Shown here: positions 12,792 through 25,615 of the stretch, one piece after another
Layout of the letters: every line of letters begins with the position of its first letter
Position numbering within the stretch: position 1 is the first letter of the stretch
Origin: Andrena cerasifolii
Taxonomy: Eukaryota > Arthropoda > Insecta > Hymenoptera > Andrenidae
Assembly: GCF_050908995.1 (NCBI RefSeq)
Contig: NC_135120.1
Coordinates: forward strand, 20,349,433-20,413,432
Reading direction: 5' to 3'
Length of the DNA stretch: 64,000 nt
Notes under the pieces: model-generated
Database searches by the model: none
What the model was told of the DNA's origin: nothing
What the model saw: only the letters and a program-made list of their open reading frames with translations
Position numbers and translations under genes: made by a program

Positions 12792-15535
12792 ACCGCGTTC
12801 TCAAACCTTGCACGGGTCGGGTCAATCGCCAACAATCGACACTTTTTCTGCACACCCTCCCTACAATTTCTCGTCATACACTTGTTAAAGCACGCCCAAA
12901 GCACTTCATACCGGAACACGCAGTCGGTACGTAGCCCGGAACGACTGTTTGATAAAACAACAGGCACTTTCGCCTTTTTCGCGAGCGCGAGGGGAGAGTT
13001 ATGACCGAAGGAAGACGAATAGGATGTTTTCCATCGTGAATAGAAGTCGCTCGCGAATTATTGCCAGCCCTTTCAGGAACGGCCTGTATTTCACTCCCCT
13101 TGTACAATAGAGTCCTACGGAACGGTCCCGACCGACGCGCGCGGAGGAAGCCGCGCGCGCGTACGTGCAACGCGCGAGGGATATTTGGCGTTTCGACTGA
13201 TTGCAAGTTTACAGCCTCTGACTTGATAAAACCAGGCGTCGTAAAGTTAAAGTAAAAAGCGACGGGGGAGAAAGGGCGCACACAGGCGCGTGGGGTGAAA
13301 AAAGAAGGAGGTCTGAGGCGCATCGCGTATGCATGCTGCCATAAATCTGCGTCGGCACGGTCTCGAGCAGTGCGCTTCGGCTTTATGAGTCGAGGCTCGA
13401 TTGTAAAACTGCTCTTAAATCAGGGCCACTCGGCGTATGCATACCTGCAGTCGTCACGAATGGAAACATGAATAATCGCGGTACCAGGCCCGCCGTCTTT
13501 GCGCCTAGTGGCCCTCGAAGGCGCTGCGTGTTTCCTGTTTACATTGGCACGCCACTCGATGTATTACAAAGCGTCGCGGGGGCCGTGGAATTAGAGATGC
13601 CCGATCGGAATCGGTTCCTCGCGTGTGTTCCACCCTGGGAATTAGCGTGCTTAATGACGACTCGCGAGCTCGATTCGCAGATTAACTCGTCCAGCGGGAG
13701 CGATCGTGGGTGATAAGGAATTTTTATAGCCCGAATCGCGTGGAAATCGGTTCGACCTGATTTGCACGCTGCGCTCGATGCTTGGAGGAGGGTGGCGATG
13801 TTTCGTGCTCCTAGATCTATCACAGAGATCACCTAGATCATTGTAGATAACACAGCGTCGTTTTGCAGGAGGTTGTAGATCTCCTCGACGCAATGTCACT
13901 ATCTCTTGCGACGTCTTACGGTCACAAAAGCTCACTGGATGGTAATTACCAAAAGGTGTGTCGTTCAATAAATGTAGACACCCGTTTAAAAGTTAAAAAT
14001 GGATATAGATTTATTGGTCTATGAGAAAGCCCTGTTTAATACAAGAAATTAACAGTGCGAATGCGTTCGAGTTCTTTTGGCTTCTGACACGGAGTTGCCT
14101 GGCTTCACACAGGAAGACTCTGGAACCTTTTTTCGAGGGTGTGTCTTGGGAAAAAGGGTGGTCGAAAGTCTAGCTGTTGGTGACGCTATATGGAAATGTT
14201 TCCTGGAAAATGCAGCGGAAAGGGAAATCTTAATGAGTAGTTTCTTTTATTGTTTTATTTTTGGTTCCAACACAGTTTGCGAAAGTTAAAGATTACAAAA
14301 AACATGCAAAAATAATCAGTCAGTCTGAGGAAGAAAATATTTCTCCTAGATAACCCATTTGTTCGCAAGCCTACGAAGCTTATGGGTATACAGTTGTAGC
14401 TACAAACGTAACAAATTTTTTTTAAGATTAATTAATAATAACCAAAGACAAGCCAATATGTCTGAAAAATATCATTCACGCAACTAAAACTAGAATTGTG
14501 ATGTCAGGTACATGGGGAAAAGTAGGAACAGTAAGAAAACCCCTTTCTTAATGAGTAGTTTGCTCCATGAGCCGGGCGTCGCGCGGCCAGCTGTTTATTG
14601 TCCCGGCTGTCTGGAAACCTTCGGCCAACACTCTGGTCGATTGCCTGAATTTTCGTGACAAGTACGGTGTTTACAAAATCCTCGTATCAGATTTTCGGGC
14701 GCGGACTGACAGGCCGAATGTCTAACAGATGTGGCGTCGAAAAAGGACAAGACACCTTTGTGCGTTCTTGGTGGTCCGGGAAGCTAACGCTCAACGATCA
14801 TCGATAAACGACGATCGCCGCATCGGCAGAGCGGAGCAGGCGAGGCTGAGGGAGGAATAAGGTGGCGGGGCAGGTGGAGGGTGTTCCTAATTTCGTTCGC
14901 AGCTCATTGTTCGTTATCATCGCGCGCTGTTCTTCTTCCCGGGAAAATGTGAGATCGTCGGTTCGAGCGTCGTGTTTAATGCCCGGCCCGGGAGAAGCCT
15001 GGAACGCAATTAATCTCAGGGCACGAGAACTCGCCGGCGGAGTTTCGTGCGGGCCACCGTTACAACTGTAACGATCGCGGCTGAAACGAGCGCATCCTGC
15101 GCTGCAACGGAACCGTGCCAGCTCGTTTCTGCCCTTCGTCCTGACCTTTTGTGCGGCTGCTGCACGCGGCCGAGAAACCGGATCAGCCTCACGTAAAAGC
15201 CGCCTCTTTCCCTCCGATTGTGCTGGCGAATAGAGCCACGATTAACCCTTTCGCCGCGGAAAATAGCTGGTGAAACGCGTCATCGCGCTCTTTCCCCTTT
15301 CATCCCTCGATTCTCCGGGAAGCTGTGGTAAGGCGAGCCTCTTGATCTCGCGGGGAAAGCCAAAGACCTTTCCGATTAATAGGAAATGGATACTCCACTA
15401 CTCCTTTCTGTGCATTCTGAGAAAGTGGGGGTATGTTGCACGTTAGTCCACGAATAGAACCGTTTGGCAGTTGCGACTCCACCTCGTCCGAGCGAATTTT
15501 CTCGTTGAAAAATAATTCTTGATATGTATAGACTT
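12792..15535. other. No gene recognised
   Basis: GC-rich sequence around 12900-13800 and 14600-15300 gives short chance frames only. A more AT-rich patch lies at 13950-14570. I see no splice-site-bounded exon or RNA gene here. Confidence 0.55.
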
Positions 15536-15943
15536 GAGGATTTGCAAACATTACTGGATATATTTAATGGCTTCCATGCTAGACTTCAATTCACGCATGA
15601 AATTGAGAAGGATTCATGTCTTAGCTTTCTCGATACAATAGTAATTAGATGAAATAATAAATTGATCACAAATTGGTATTATAAATCGAGTTGGTCGGGC
15701 AGATATATTAATTTCTTTTCTGCACATCCCATGCAATCCAAGGTAGGATTAATTAAAGGACTGATTGATCGAGCTATTTTACTTTCGAATCCGGAATTTC
15801 GACCAGCTAATTTGCTTCTGTTAAAAAACACCTTGAAGCGTAATGGATATTCTATAGAAATGGTTTCGTCAATTATTAAAGAACGTACTTTTGAAATTTA
15901 CCATCCATTTTTAACAGAATGTAATTGTTTGTTTGCTCGTTAA
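15536..15943 (+). pseudogene. Penelope-like element reverse transcriptase fragment, broken
   Basis: Penelope-like elements are retroelements with a reverse transcriptase and usually a GIY-YIG endonuclease. One frame runs from 15536 to a stop at 15943, interrupted by a single in-frame TGA right after SCLSFLDTIVIR. The second part reads WYYKSSWSGRYINFFSAHPM, then QSKVGLIKGLIDRAILL and EFRPANLLLLKNTLKRNGY. The pattern FLD..I.R...WY.K...SGRY.NF.S.HP...K.G.I.GL.DRA is the typical thumb region following the catalytic palm in this family. The palm with its YVDD motif and the endonuclease are missing, so the copy is truncated at both ends and dead. Confidence 0.85.
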
Positions 15944-16213
15944 CACATTTAAGAGTGTATATAACACACCATATGAGCAAGAATGTTTGGTTACTGTAGA
16001 CTGTATATCCTTTAATTTTGAATTTCGGGGGTTTTAGATATGTTTATAACTGTCAACGGTATTCACCCCTTTTTCACTTTCTAAAAGCAGATGTGTTGTT
16101 CAAGGTTTACCTTAGTCTTATTCCAACCGACTCGCGAGTCACACGTTGTGCCAGAGCACGGTGACTTATTGTCAATAGCATACGCAGTATTTTATACATG
16201 TTTTTAACTTTCC

Positions 16214-16242
16214 TTGAAGATGATCTAAACCAAGATCGAAAC
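16214..16242 (+). other. Hammerhead-core-like 3' motif of the Penelope-like remnant
   Basis: The sequence TTGAAGA (16214-16220) is followed by a small hairpin, GATC (16222-16225) pairing with GATC (16234-16237), and then GAAAC (16238-16242). This resembles the CUGANGA - helix II - GAAAC core of hammerhead ribozymes, which are known in Penelope-like elements. The first core base is T instead of C, and one extra base lies before the helix, so activity is doubtful. The position about 270 bases after the reverse transcriptase fragment fits an element terminus. A TA and TTAA microsatellite follows at 16254-16280. Confidence 0.35.
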
Positions 16243-16280
16243 GTGGGAAACTAATATATATATATAATTAATTAATTGCA

Positions 16281-19200
16281 GAATAGCTTTGATGTATTAT
16301 TTTAATTAATTAAAATAATAATCGTTTTAATCTGACCGATCCAGTGCGCCGATACCATTGTAGTTCTTGATATGTACATTACGAAATATACCTGCCGTTA
16401 CTCCAATCAAATTATACGATCGTGTGCGATCCAATTTTGAAGCCTTCCGTACGAGGGGCTTGTTTTCCCACCGCTAGGAAATCAAACACTCGGGATGGAC
16501 GACATTTATAAGCACCGGCGCGGAAATTGTAAAATAGAATCGCCATTATTCACGTTGGTAGAAGCAAACGATTATTGTTCTCGTCGCAGCGAAGACTTCA
16601 ATCCAGAAGATGTAGCAGCCTTGGTGGCTGAACAGTAGACTGTTTTATGATAAGAGCTTTCTTTGACGATTGAAGTCGCGCGATGCATTCGATTCAGTGC
16701 AATGCAGTTGTTGCGCGGGCACAGGGGACGCAATAAAAGGTGGAATTTTTGTTCGCTTCCAAGAAGACGCTGTTTCATTCGATTCCCGTCGTTGCTCCGA
16801 TCGAGACGGTCTATTCTCGCGTATTCCTTCGCATTAGTGGCAATTATTGCACCGGGTGAAGCGCCGCAGCCTCCCAGCTTGATCGATCTGCTCGTGCCGT
16901 CGATGGAACACATCCAATCGAAAAGAGGTGGGGAAAGAGTGCCTCGAACAACGTTTCTTTAGCGACTATTCTTCATTAATTACGGTAAATTTAACGCGCA
17001 GGGAACGCAACAGAGCATCTTCACATGGAAAAGGTAGGAAAAGTATAAAAAGAACGTTTTACACGTTTTTTTTTTTCGAGTCGTAAGTCCTCCGATAAAA
17101 ATGTATCTGGGTTAAGCGCGGATGACTGTTTTATGTTTCATCCTTCAGCGTGCCGCGCGTTATAAATTTTATCACCGATTGTTCCTTTTCAGCTTAATCT
17201 GCATAATTAATGGACTTTCATCCCTCTTATTTCGCACCGTGCGATAAAATGCTTTATATTCATACTGTAACTCACTTTATTCCAACAAATCTACTGTAAA
17301 GAGGAAAAAGGGAATACTTTAATATAATCCGCTTGCGCCTCCCCGGACATTAACAAAACACCGTAGATTCGCATTTCGCTATACAGTGAAACTTAGTCTC
17401 ATATTTCATAGTTCCATCGAGGAACAGTTCTACGGTTCTCCATCGATCAACCATACATCACAAATTAATACTTCGCAGCTCAGCAGAAATTATTATTCAC
17501 CCCGTCGAGGTGTAAAAAGGCATTGAACATTGCAGTTACCTTGTTCGCAGCAGTGACTACGCTTAAGAAACGGAAAGCACGCTGTAAATCGGTATTTTGC
17601 GACAGAACGGAGCATCTAGTTGCACAAGTTCGCGAGCAATGGGGTGGATGCATGTTCGTAGTTCGCTGCTCGTTGCTAGGCCTCTTTCTTGCACCGCGCC
17701 GCCTGTAATCTGTTCCTTAACGAGCCACGGCACGGGGACACGCTCGATCGGAGGGTTAATTTGGACGCAATGAAACCGACCGCCGACCCATCCCCCCGGC
17801 CGCTCCCAAATACGAGGGGATTGGGGCCGAGCTGTAAGTCAGATTTTCGCTTAGCGAGGTATCAGGGCCACGTCCGACACCATTGATTGGTGGCATCGTT
17901 CCAAATTACCCTTTAAACCATATCCCCATCGGCCCGACGCAGGATTGTTCACTTTTCTCGCTCCGGCGATCAGTTTTTACGTGCCCGGGTATCGCGGGAC
18001 ACGACTGACGTGTAATTTCTCTCGACGTTTCCACCGTATTCGGGCGCTCCCCTCCCTCAACCCCTGTCCGCCTGCAGATAAGTGACAGGGCCAGGCTCGT
18101 CCGAGTTCCACTGCATGAAACACAATAGCGCGCTCTCTCGAAATCCTCTTTCTCGACAGCGCTCCCAATTCGTTTGATCGAACGAAATTCGGAACGACGT
18201 CGAGACGCCCTAGGAAAAACTCGGTTTTTGCAGCGCCGCGGGGGAAACTGCGGCTCGAAAAAGCGCACTGGAACTTGAAGAAATTGAGGTCGCCGGACGG
18301 CAGTGGGAGTTCGAGCGTCGTACTGTTTTTTTCCCCCCCAAGGACACAACGAGCTTTAGCCATGTGCATTCGCGCAGACGCGCCGCCACTTCGAAAACCG
18401 TCGATACCTAGCCTAAATCGTGCGTAAGCCCTCTATTGGCTGATTTACGTGTTCGTTTCCACAGGAGCGTCTGGAAGCCCCGTTATATACCTATGTAGCT
18501 CCGTTCAGTTTCCTCGTGCTCGAGCGTGGCAGGTAACAAATGCTCGCGAGGGCGAAGATTGCTCTCGATAATACAAGGGGCGAAACACCTCGCGCGTACC
18601 TGTAATGTCGGGCCCGCTGGCCAGATAGCAGGGCGTAATGCATAATGATTATGAGGTATTACGTAGCGAACATTGTGCGCGCCCCCGCTGGAAGGCCCTT
18701 CATCATGTTCGACGTGGACACGCCATATTTTCCAATACACAATCTGGGAAAGGAATGAGGCACGTCCGTTGATATATGGCGCCACTCAAGGCGTATAAGC
18801 GGCAGTAATTCACGGTATTATCTGATCTGGATGCGTGGCTATGTGAAAGCGGATAGCCAGCGCGGCAGCGGCAACAAGAGGGAAGCGAAAAGGATGGCGA
18901 GCGGGTCGAACGATGACCGAAAAAAAAAACAAAATAAAAAAGAGAGAGGATGGAAGGAGTGGAAGAGGAAGAGGAATGGTTATCCCAGGCGATGGTTTAC
19001 CAAAGATCCAGGGCTGTGCATTGATTCTATCGAATCGGACTCACCTGTTTCGCGAGATTATCGATGCCTCGCGCGACAAACGCTGATAAAGTGCCACACG
19101 ATCGTCCACGGTATATCACGATTCTTTCTCACGCGCATACACGCGCGTGCATTTCGTTTTCATCCTCGCTCGTGATTCATCGCTGGCATTCAATTAATAT

Positions 19201-20400
19201 CGGTGTAACCGCAAGGCTTCCCGGCACGCCTGACAAATTTCGTCAGACTCTTTCATCGCCAAGTACCATTGTTCCCGTAATGAAATTCACGACTACTCTC
19301 CCTCCGCCATTTATTTCGCAACCGCCCCCCCACCTCGTTCCATTATTACCCTCGTTGAGGGGTTTTTATTTCGCGCTTCTTGCCCGCGCTATCCCCAGCT
19401 CCCGGCTTTCTTCCACTTTCTTCCCTCCTTCCCGCCTTCGACTCGGCCGGTTTATATTTTTCGTAATTAATTGGCCCGTGGCAAGGGGGCTCCTAAACAA
19501 TGGTTAAGGTTCCTTCGTGATTTTCGAGACTCAACGAATAATAAGGCGAAGTCGTTGTCGCTAAGACGTCGCGAATGAAAAATTTGCGCGCTCGCGCGAA
19601 CTTGTCCGACCGTGTGCATGATATTTTATTAAATCGTTAGCTCGAATCACCGTAGGTAGCAGTATCATTCACTGTCCGGTACACATCCAGTTCGTCACGG
19701 TCAATTATGCACTGGAGTGCGAATTACCTTACCGCGAGCACCACTATTGCGTGAATATTCGAATGCTGTTGAATACGCTTTGGAAATTCCAAAAGGAAGA
19801 CTAAAATCTTTTAATCTCACCGATGTATACTACTGTACACTATCCAAGTGATCTTTAGTACGTTGTCTTAAGAGACTATACAAAAAAATAGAAAAACATC
19901 CATAACTTTTAATATACTAATTAATCTTCTAGACCCCCAACGCGAGCTGGTCGAATGTGTAACTATGAAACAGCAGGTCTGAAATCAAATTTCATTTTTT
20001 TTTTATAAACTACATGAGTGTAGTTTCCGTTGTACTTACCGATTTCTTAAACAAATTATTTTTGTAAAAACTGTGCGCTTTAGGGGAAACATTTCGAAAA
20101 TCCGCGAATAAGATGGATAGTTTTCCGAGCACATTTAAAAAAACTTCGAATAAACGATCGATTGATACATTTTCCGGTTCGTACAAGTGTCTCCTGCTCT
20201 AGATATATTAATTTCGGTTCCGACCAGTGAAAAGAGCGGTTAAAACGGGAGCTCCGTGTTTCTACTTCCTTGCAGACACTAAAATGCAATTGCTATTCCG
20301 CCCGCCTTTTCTATTTGCGTTACGTCACTCGAAAATATGCATCATATTTCAAATACTATTCTCCCAAGGTTTCTCTCCATTCTTCTGGATTAAAATTCTA
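16281..20400. other. No gene recognised
   Basis: I see only short overlapping open frames without domains. An A-rich run lies near 18920. Pyrimidine-rich GC-containing sequence lies at 19250-19500. Nothing else is supported. Confidence 0.55.
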
Positions 20401-20790
20401 TTATTTATGCCGTAATATCAAAGGAAGCAAAGTTTCAGTGAACGTTTCTGGATCTATTGGAATATTTCCTGCATGTCTGAACAAATACTGCCTGTATTCT
20501 ACAATTCTGCACGCACACGTCCCTCCAGAAATGGAGGACCCTTACTTCCCTCTTATAACATTTCTTAGAATTTCTCCTTCAGTCCCGAGCAGAATGCCTT
20601 CATATCTTAAGCATTCTTTTCATAATATCAATGCAAACTTCATCATACTTTCTCTCTACTACGTTATTTGCTATCGAGTTAAAATTACATCATCTCCTAG
20701 TTGCCCAGCAACTCGCGAGTCTCCTTCAAATCCCATCAGAAAGTCCTCGTTCCCTTTGGTTTCCGTGTCAGCCGGAGCACGAACCTGTTC
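20401..20790 (-). pseudogene. Decayed ORF of unknown origin
   Basis: On the minus strand several adjoining open segments have a protein-like composition but sit in shifting frames. The last segment (20401-20541) ends PIDPETFTETLLPLILRHK before a stop. The next one upstream contains YEGILLGTEGEILRNV, a further one ERKYDEVCIDIMKRMLK, and the most upstream one GFEGDSRVAGQLGDDVIL. In-frame stops separate some segments and one-base shifts separate others. After the stop at 20401 the same frame continues with NPEEWRETLGE. I do not recognise the family. A mobile-element or viral-fossil ORF is possible; chance is not excluded. Confidence 0.3.
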
Positions 20791-23172
20791 TACCTGTCCG
20801 CCCCGATACGATCCGATTCTACTTGCCCGGCCACGTAGAGCCCTATTCTCTTAGCCCGTCCACGTACCATCCGATCCCCCTGCCTGTCCGCGTGCGACTC
20901 GCTTCTACCCGTCTGTCCATGAACGATTCAATTCCACTTTTCGTATCAGATGCGGTAGACGAGAGCTTCTATAAATCCTCCGCAATGAAAACCCAGAAAA
21001 GAAAAGGGATGAAATCTCTTCGATAATAACTGTCCGCCCATGCCGATGTCTAAGTTTCAGCTAAAAGCAGATAGGACTCTCGTATCCAATTACACGCTAC
21101 GTTTGACGAGGCTGCATCTCATATCTCCGATCGCTTACAGATACGCGGTGCAGGACGGTACGGCGAGATTTCATTAGTTAATTACTCGATTACTTAATTA
21201 GATCCTCCTGCCATCGTGAAAGTTCCACCTGCGGACGGTCCTCCCTCTTATTTATTCCATTCCCACCCCCCGTAAACTGCCCGCTCGCGTTCGTTTCCGC
21301 GGCAGCCGTAACACGGAGCCGTGAAGTTCCATTAACGTGCCAGAGACGGACGCTCAGTTTCGCCAGAACCGTCAACCGGAATCAAGAGACGTCGCTCAAG
21401 CGAAACTCCGCTGCCGCCCTTAACGCGGACACGTGTTGGCACCAGACACGGAAGCGCTAATGCACGACGGAAGAGTACGAATAAGTATCGATCGGGCGCC
21501 GCGGTCGGGCCAGTAGTTACTGGGCGAGCAACGGTCAAACAGTAGTAATAGAACCGGTCGTGGTCAGCCAGTAGTAAGAGGGTAGTTGCGGCCGGGCAGT
21601 TAGTATCAGGACTCCCTGCGGTCTGGTGGCGAATAACAGTTTTAGTTCATCATATTCTATTCTTGCTTTGAAATGTCTGCGGTCACGGCCCCTTTAACAA
21701 CTGGGAACGCTCCGGGGAAATTGTGCGAGAAAAAGGCAGGGGCGGGGAGGGTTGGGCGAGGAAGTGGAGCGCCGTGGGGGACGGTGTTAACGAAATTTAT
21801 GGGCCGTCCTCCTTGGCGAAAGAACGAGGGGAATTGTAATGAGACGGAAGAAATATTTACAATACGATGGAGAAGCGAAGACGGCTCTTGAAAGTGTTTT
21901 AAGAACTCTGTCGTTTATAGCGGACGCAGGGCGGCACTTTCTGATAAAGAAACACTCTATCCCTCTGTATCAACCGCCCTAAGTATCGATAGCGACGTAA
22001 TGGTAAAGCCATGTTTAGGCCTCGTAAGCCCATTTTTTCCGTGTTCAGCCGCAAAACAGCGATGCCCCCACACAAGTTGCGTGACTCGGCTTGTTTATCA
22101 GACGAATATATGGGACGGTTTCGAGGGGCCCGGCGATATTTCGCGAACGTTTCTATCACCGTCCTCGGCATGTAAACACGGCCGTGGCTTCCGGTGGCGC
22201 GGTAATTTAATCAACTTCTTAATGGCTTTCGGGACGTTTTAATATTTCACGGAAAACTATTCGGCCAAGTTACTTTGCTGGGGCGGCGAAAGCACGGTGT
22301 GGAGCCGTTTGTCAACAAGTAACGGCCACGAAGCACGAACCACGGAAGTCAAGCTGGCCTAACTTTCCGCGCGTTTAAGAGGATGTCAGGTCGAAATAAA
22401 GCCGATTAAGCGCTTAAGGCCGAATCGGTTGAATGCCTAATTACGTCGTGAACGGCGTTCAAGTAGATCCCTCCCAGCGGCAACGATACAACCTCCCTTT
22501 CTTCCGTCCTTCCTCCCTTTCTCTCCCTAACTCCGCTCCCCGCCCATCCCGTCCTCCCCTCTGTAACCCTTCACCCATGCTTGTCATCGAATGAAAATTA
22601 GATTCAAGCCGTTGAACCCGTCGAGTTTCGGTCAGAGTATCGTACTCGATGGTCGGGCGTAGCTGACCTCTGATTGACCACTTCAGGCACGTGAAATCGG
22701 TAATTAGCGTTAGATTACCAGTGTAAATGTGTCACGCTGCGTAATAGCCTGTTTTGTTTTCTGCGAGCGTGCACGTGGGACATGATTACGCGTGTCATTT
22801 CGGGTATGATTTTCCCGTCAGTCGGTGTTATCGTGGGGCGACGTGTAATTGCTGAATTGCGTTCGTACGCTGCTCTGAACGGGTATAAGAGATAGTTTGC
22901 TTTAAAATAATTATTCTAGGATTTCCAAGAATGCTGAAGAACTGTGGTTCAACGGAGATACCTACTATTGCTAATATTTTATATGGTCAGCAGATATTCC
23001 TAATATTTTTCTCGAGAAAACACTGAAAGAAAAATTTGTTTTAACCCATCGTAAAACGCGGAATCCGTGCAGTTCCCAGCGGTGCGCAGTATCGTAAGTT
23101 TTAATCTTTTGTTAACTCTTCCCAAAATCTCTCCACTTATTTGAAAAAGGCATATATTAGTTGAAGACTTAA
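20791..23172. other. No gene recognised; imperfect minisatellite-like stretch at its start
   Basis: From about 20790 to 20930 sequence related to TCTACTTGCCCGGCCACGTA recurs imperfectly about every 40 bases. From 21500 to 21640 the motif CAGTAGT recurs. The remainder has only short chance frames. Confidence 0.4.
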
Positions 23173-23407
23173 CTTCAGCTTTATAATGAACCCAAGACGG
23201 TGGCATTATCTTTAAAAATGACCGAGATATTACCGATTTTGTTTAAATTTTCGAAACTTTAACATTAAATATTTCGAAGACTATTCGACATAGGCCGTTG
23301 AAATTCAGTATACTTTGTTTTTGCAAGGTTATCGACAGATGCTGTAATTTTGAAGAGAATCGATGAAACTAAATTTTTCACCTATTCGTTTTGAGGTGGA
23401 ATAGCTC
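23173..23407. repeat. Partial copy of the 46.5-kb inverted-repeat element
   Basis: This stretch matches the interior and right arm of the element at 46531-47040: AAGACGGTGGCATTATCTTT, GAAATTCAGTATAC, AAGGTTATCGACA and the end CTATTCGTTTTGA. It lacks about 25 internal bases and I see no left arm, so the copy is truncated. It proves the element family is repeated within the window. Confidence 0.75.
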
Positions 23408-24310
23408 TTTCATTGCTTTTGGATTCGGAGTTTACCCCAGCAACGCATCTATAATTAAGACCTCCAAAGAAACATCGTTGCATTTCCTCCTCCCGGACAG
23501 AAATAAGCGTGAACTTATAAAACACACCGAATTAATTATAAAGGTGCTTTTCCGGCCGTCTATAATTAATCGCAATGGACCCTCGTCTCCCCTTAAGGGA
23601 TGCCAGGACCTCGTAAACAATTATCCGAAAGTGAGGGAAACACAGGATCTGGATCGATGTGTTTCACCCAACTATGATACCGTAGAGTCCAGTGCATCAT
23701 GTTCTAGGAAGTCCTGTGAGTGCAAACAGGAAGATCCTAAATATGCAGCCCTCATACCCTTTACAGCTCCAGTTGCCAGTGTATCCTGGCGCGCTGCGAA
23801 GCGAGATTGCGTCTTGGAAACGTTTCGAAACGCCCGTCGGTCCCCGTTTGCTAAATACATATACCGTGGATGCGGGAAATGAGAACATCCGTTTGTGAAT
23901 ATATTGTTAGACCGCTGTCGCATCATCAAGAATGGAACGGGCCAGGGTGGAACTTATGCATGGAACGATGCATTATAATCGGACGGATCTAAATTATTTT
24001 AAGCATCAAATCAGCCTAACGATGAAAGCGTTATATCCGAAACCACTGGTTACGAAAATATAACGTCTATAGAAGCTAATTGAAGGCTTCTTCCATTTCC
24101 GTATATTTATTGTCGTAGACCTTTAAAACAGGTAGAGATGTCAACGCAGCTGTTGACATGTGCCATTCATGCTTAGCTTTATCAGATATTCGGAGACAAG
24201 CGGATATTGGGACGCTATAAAACGATGAAACATTCTTGCGTCGTGTTTTATCCTCTGGTACAAAACCATCCGCCACCTCCGCGCGAAGCCGACACCGTAT
24301 TTAAACAGGC

Positions 24311-24524
24311 TTACAGTACCTAGAAGGGATACAGCGTGGTCGTAAAAGCTGCGGAACTCCCAAAGTTTACAGCTTTGAGGTTTCGGGACAAGAGGTCTGG
24401 AAACTTTACCTCGCCAAAAAAAAAAAAAAAATCCCGAACCCCTTGTTCCGAAACCACGATGCTGTAAACATTGGGGATCCCGCAGCTTTTACGACCTCGG
24501 CATATCCCTGCTGGGTACTGTGCA
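24311..24524. repeat. Inverted duplication with about 90-base arms and an A-run in the loop
   Basis: The left arm (24311-24402) and the inverted right arm (24431-24524) share GGTCGTAAAAGCTGCGG and related blocks at roughly 80% identity by eye. The loop contains a run of about 17 A (24415-24431). Read from each arm toward the loop, both encode a similar peptide with the shared core VVKAA followed by FTA. On the minus strand the frame extends from 24642 to 24406. The source protein is not recognised. Confidence 0.6.
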
Positions 24525-25383
24525 TAGACAGATCCATAGCCAAGACACTAATCATTACTCCGCGGGCCATAAAGTTCGTAGGAAAATTTGCGCGGGGACT
24601 TGCAACTGACACGTTCGAGTTCTTTGGTTGATCCAGGGCCAAGGGGAAGACAGGGTACGCCTACGTTGGGCCAGGATCCTTGACACCTGGAACAGGGCCA
24701 AGCTCAGGGGTTCGCTAGGGGCGTCGAACTTATGCCGTCGGCAGACTTTCAAAATTATTGCTCAGGCCGCGTCAGCAGCTACGGTGTTTGTTTTCCTCCT
24801 GATGGCGGCTCGCTGTCTCACCTATTTTTCATCCCCATTCTTCTTCCTTACCCGCGCACTTTCCTCCTCCGTCTTCGCACCTCCCCGCCCCGCACTCTCG
24901 CCCCTCCAGCTCCGCTGGAATCGATGCTCCGGCAATATCGACGGGCCTGCCTACCGGAGGAAATCAAGTATTCGATGATCGATTGGCGAGGAACGGGGCG
25001 CAGAAAGGGTTGAAAGTTCCGCGGGACGTTTTCATTAGGAGGTAAACGCGCGGTATCGGTTTCCGTGAAAAAAAAACAGGATTCCCACGGTGGGCTGCGG
25101 TGTACAGAGGATAGGGATGAATAGGTGTACGGAGTGGATTTCTGCAATCCGATTATCTTGGTCGACTTAAGCGGATTCCCGTGAAAACTTCGTCACCGGC
25201 GCCCGCTTCAAATCCGTTGTACTTATAAACGGGAAGGCGACGGTGCTCATTGTTTTCAGATTTCTTAGGACGCAGACCATCGACGAGGAAGAGCTGCTCG
25301 TGGAACGAGGTGGGGTGCTAATACAGCTTTCTCATTCAGGCTTGAGACTCGTTTCGAACAAAACGTGAATTGCGTGGTAACTA

Positions 25384-25615
25384 GGGTAAAGGACCCAATT
25401 AATGACACCTAACCAGAGTTACTGTCACCTTAAGCTATTTTACTTAAAATAACGAATAAATAAACGTTGTAAAGTCTTACACAAAAAGAATTATGTACTT
25501 CAACCTATAATCTATACTATAGATTATATACTATAGTTTATTTATTCGTTATTTTAAGTAAAATAGCTTAAGGTGACAGTAATTGGTTAGGTGTCAGTAA
25601 TTGGGTACTTTACCC
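25384..25615. mobile_element. TA-flanked foldback MITE, 232 bp
   Basis: Arms of about 80 bases are nearly perfect inverted copies: the left starts GGGTAAAGGACCCAATTAAT and the right ends ATTGGGTACTTTACCC. TA lies on both sides (25382-25383 and 25616-25617). The inner arm includes TTACTTAAAATAACGAATAA and its complement. Terminal GGGTA plus TA target sites suggest the Tc1/mariner group. The high arm identity suggests recent origin. Confidence 0.85.

Noticed and set aside
20270..20854. 194-codon plus-strand frame
   Set aside because: It is the antisense of the minus-strand decayed ORF and has a pyrimidine-biased composition. The minus strand reads more like protein.
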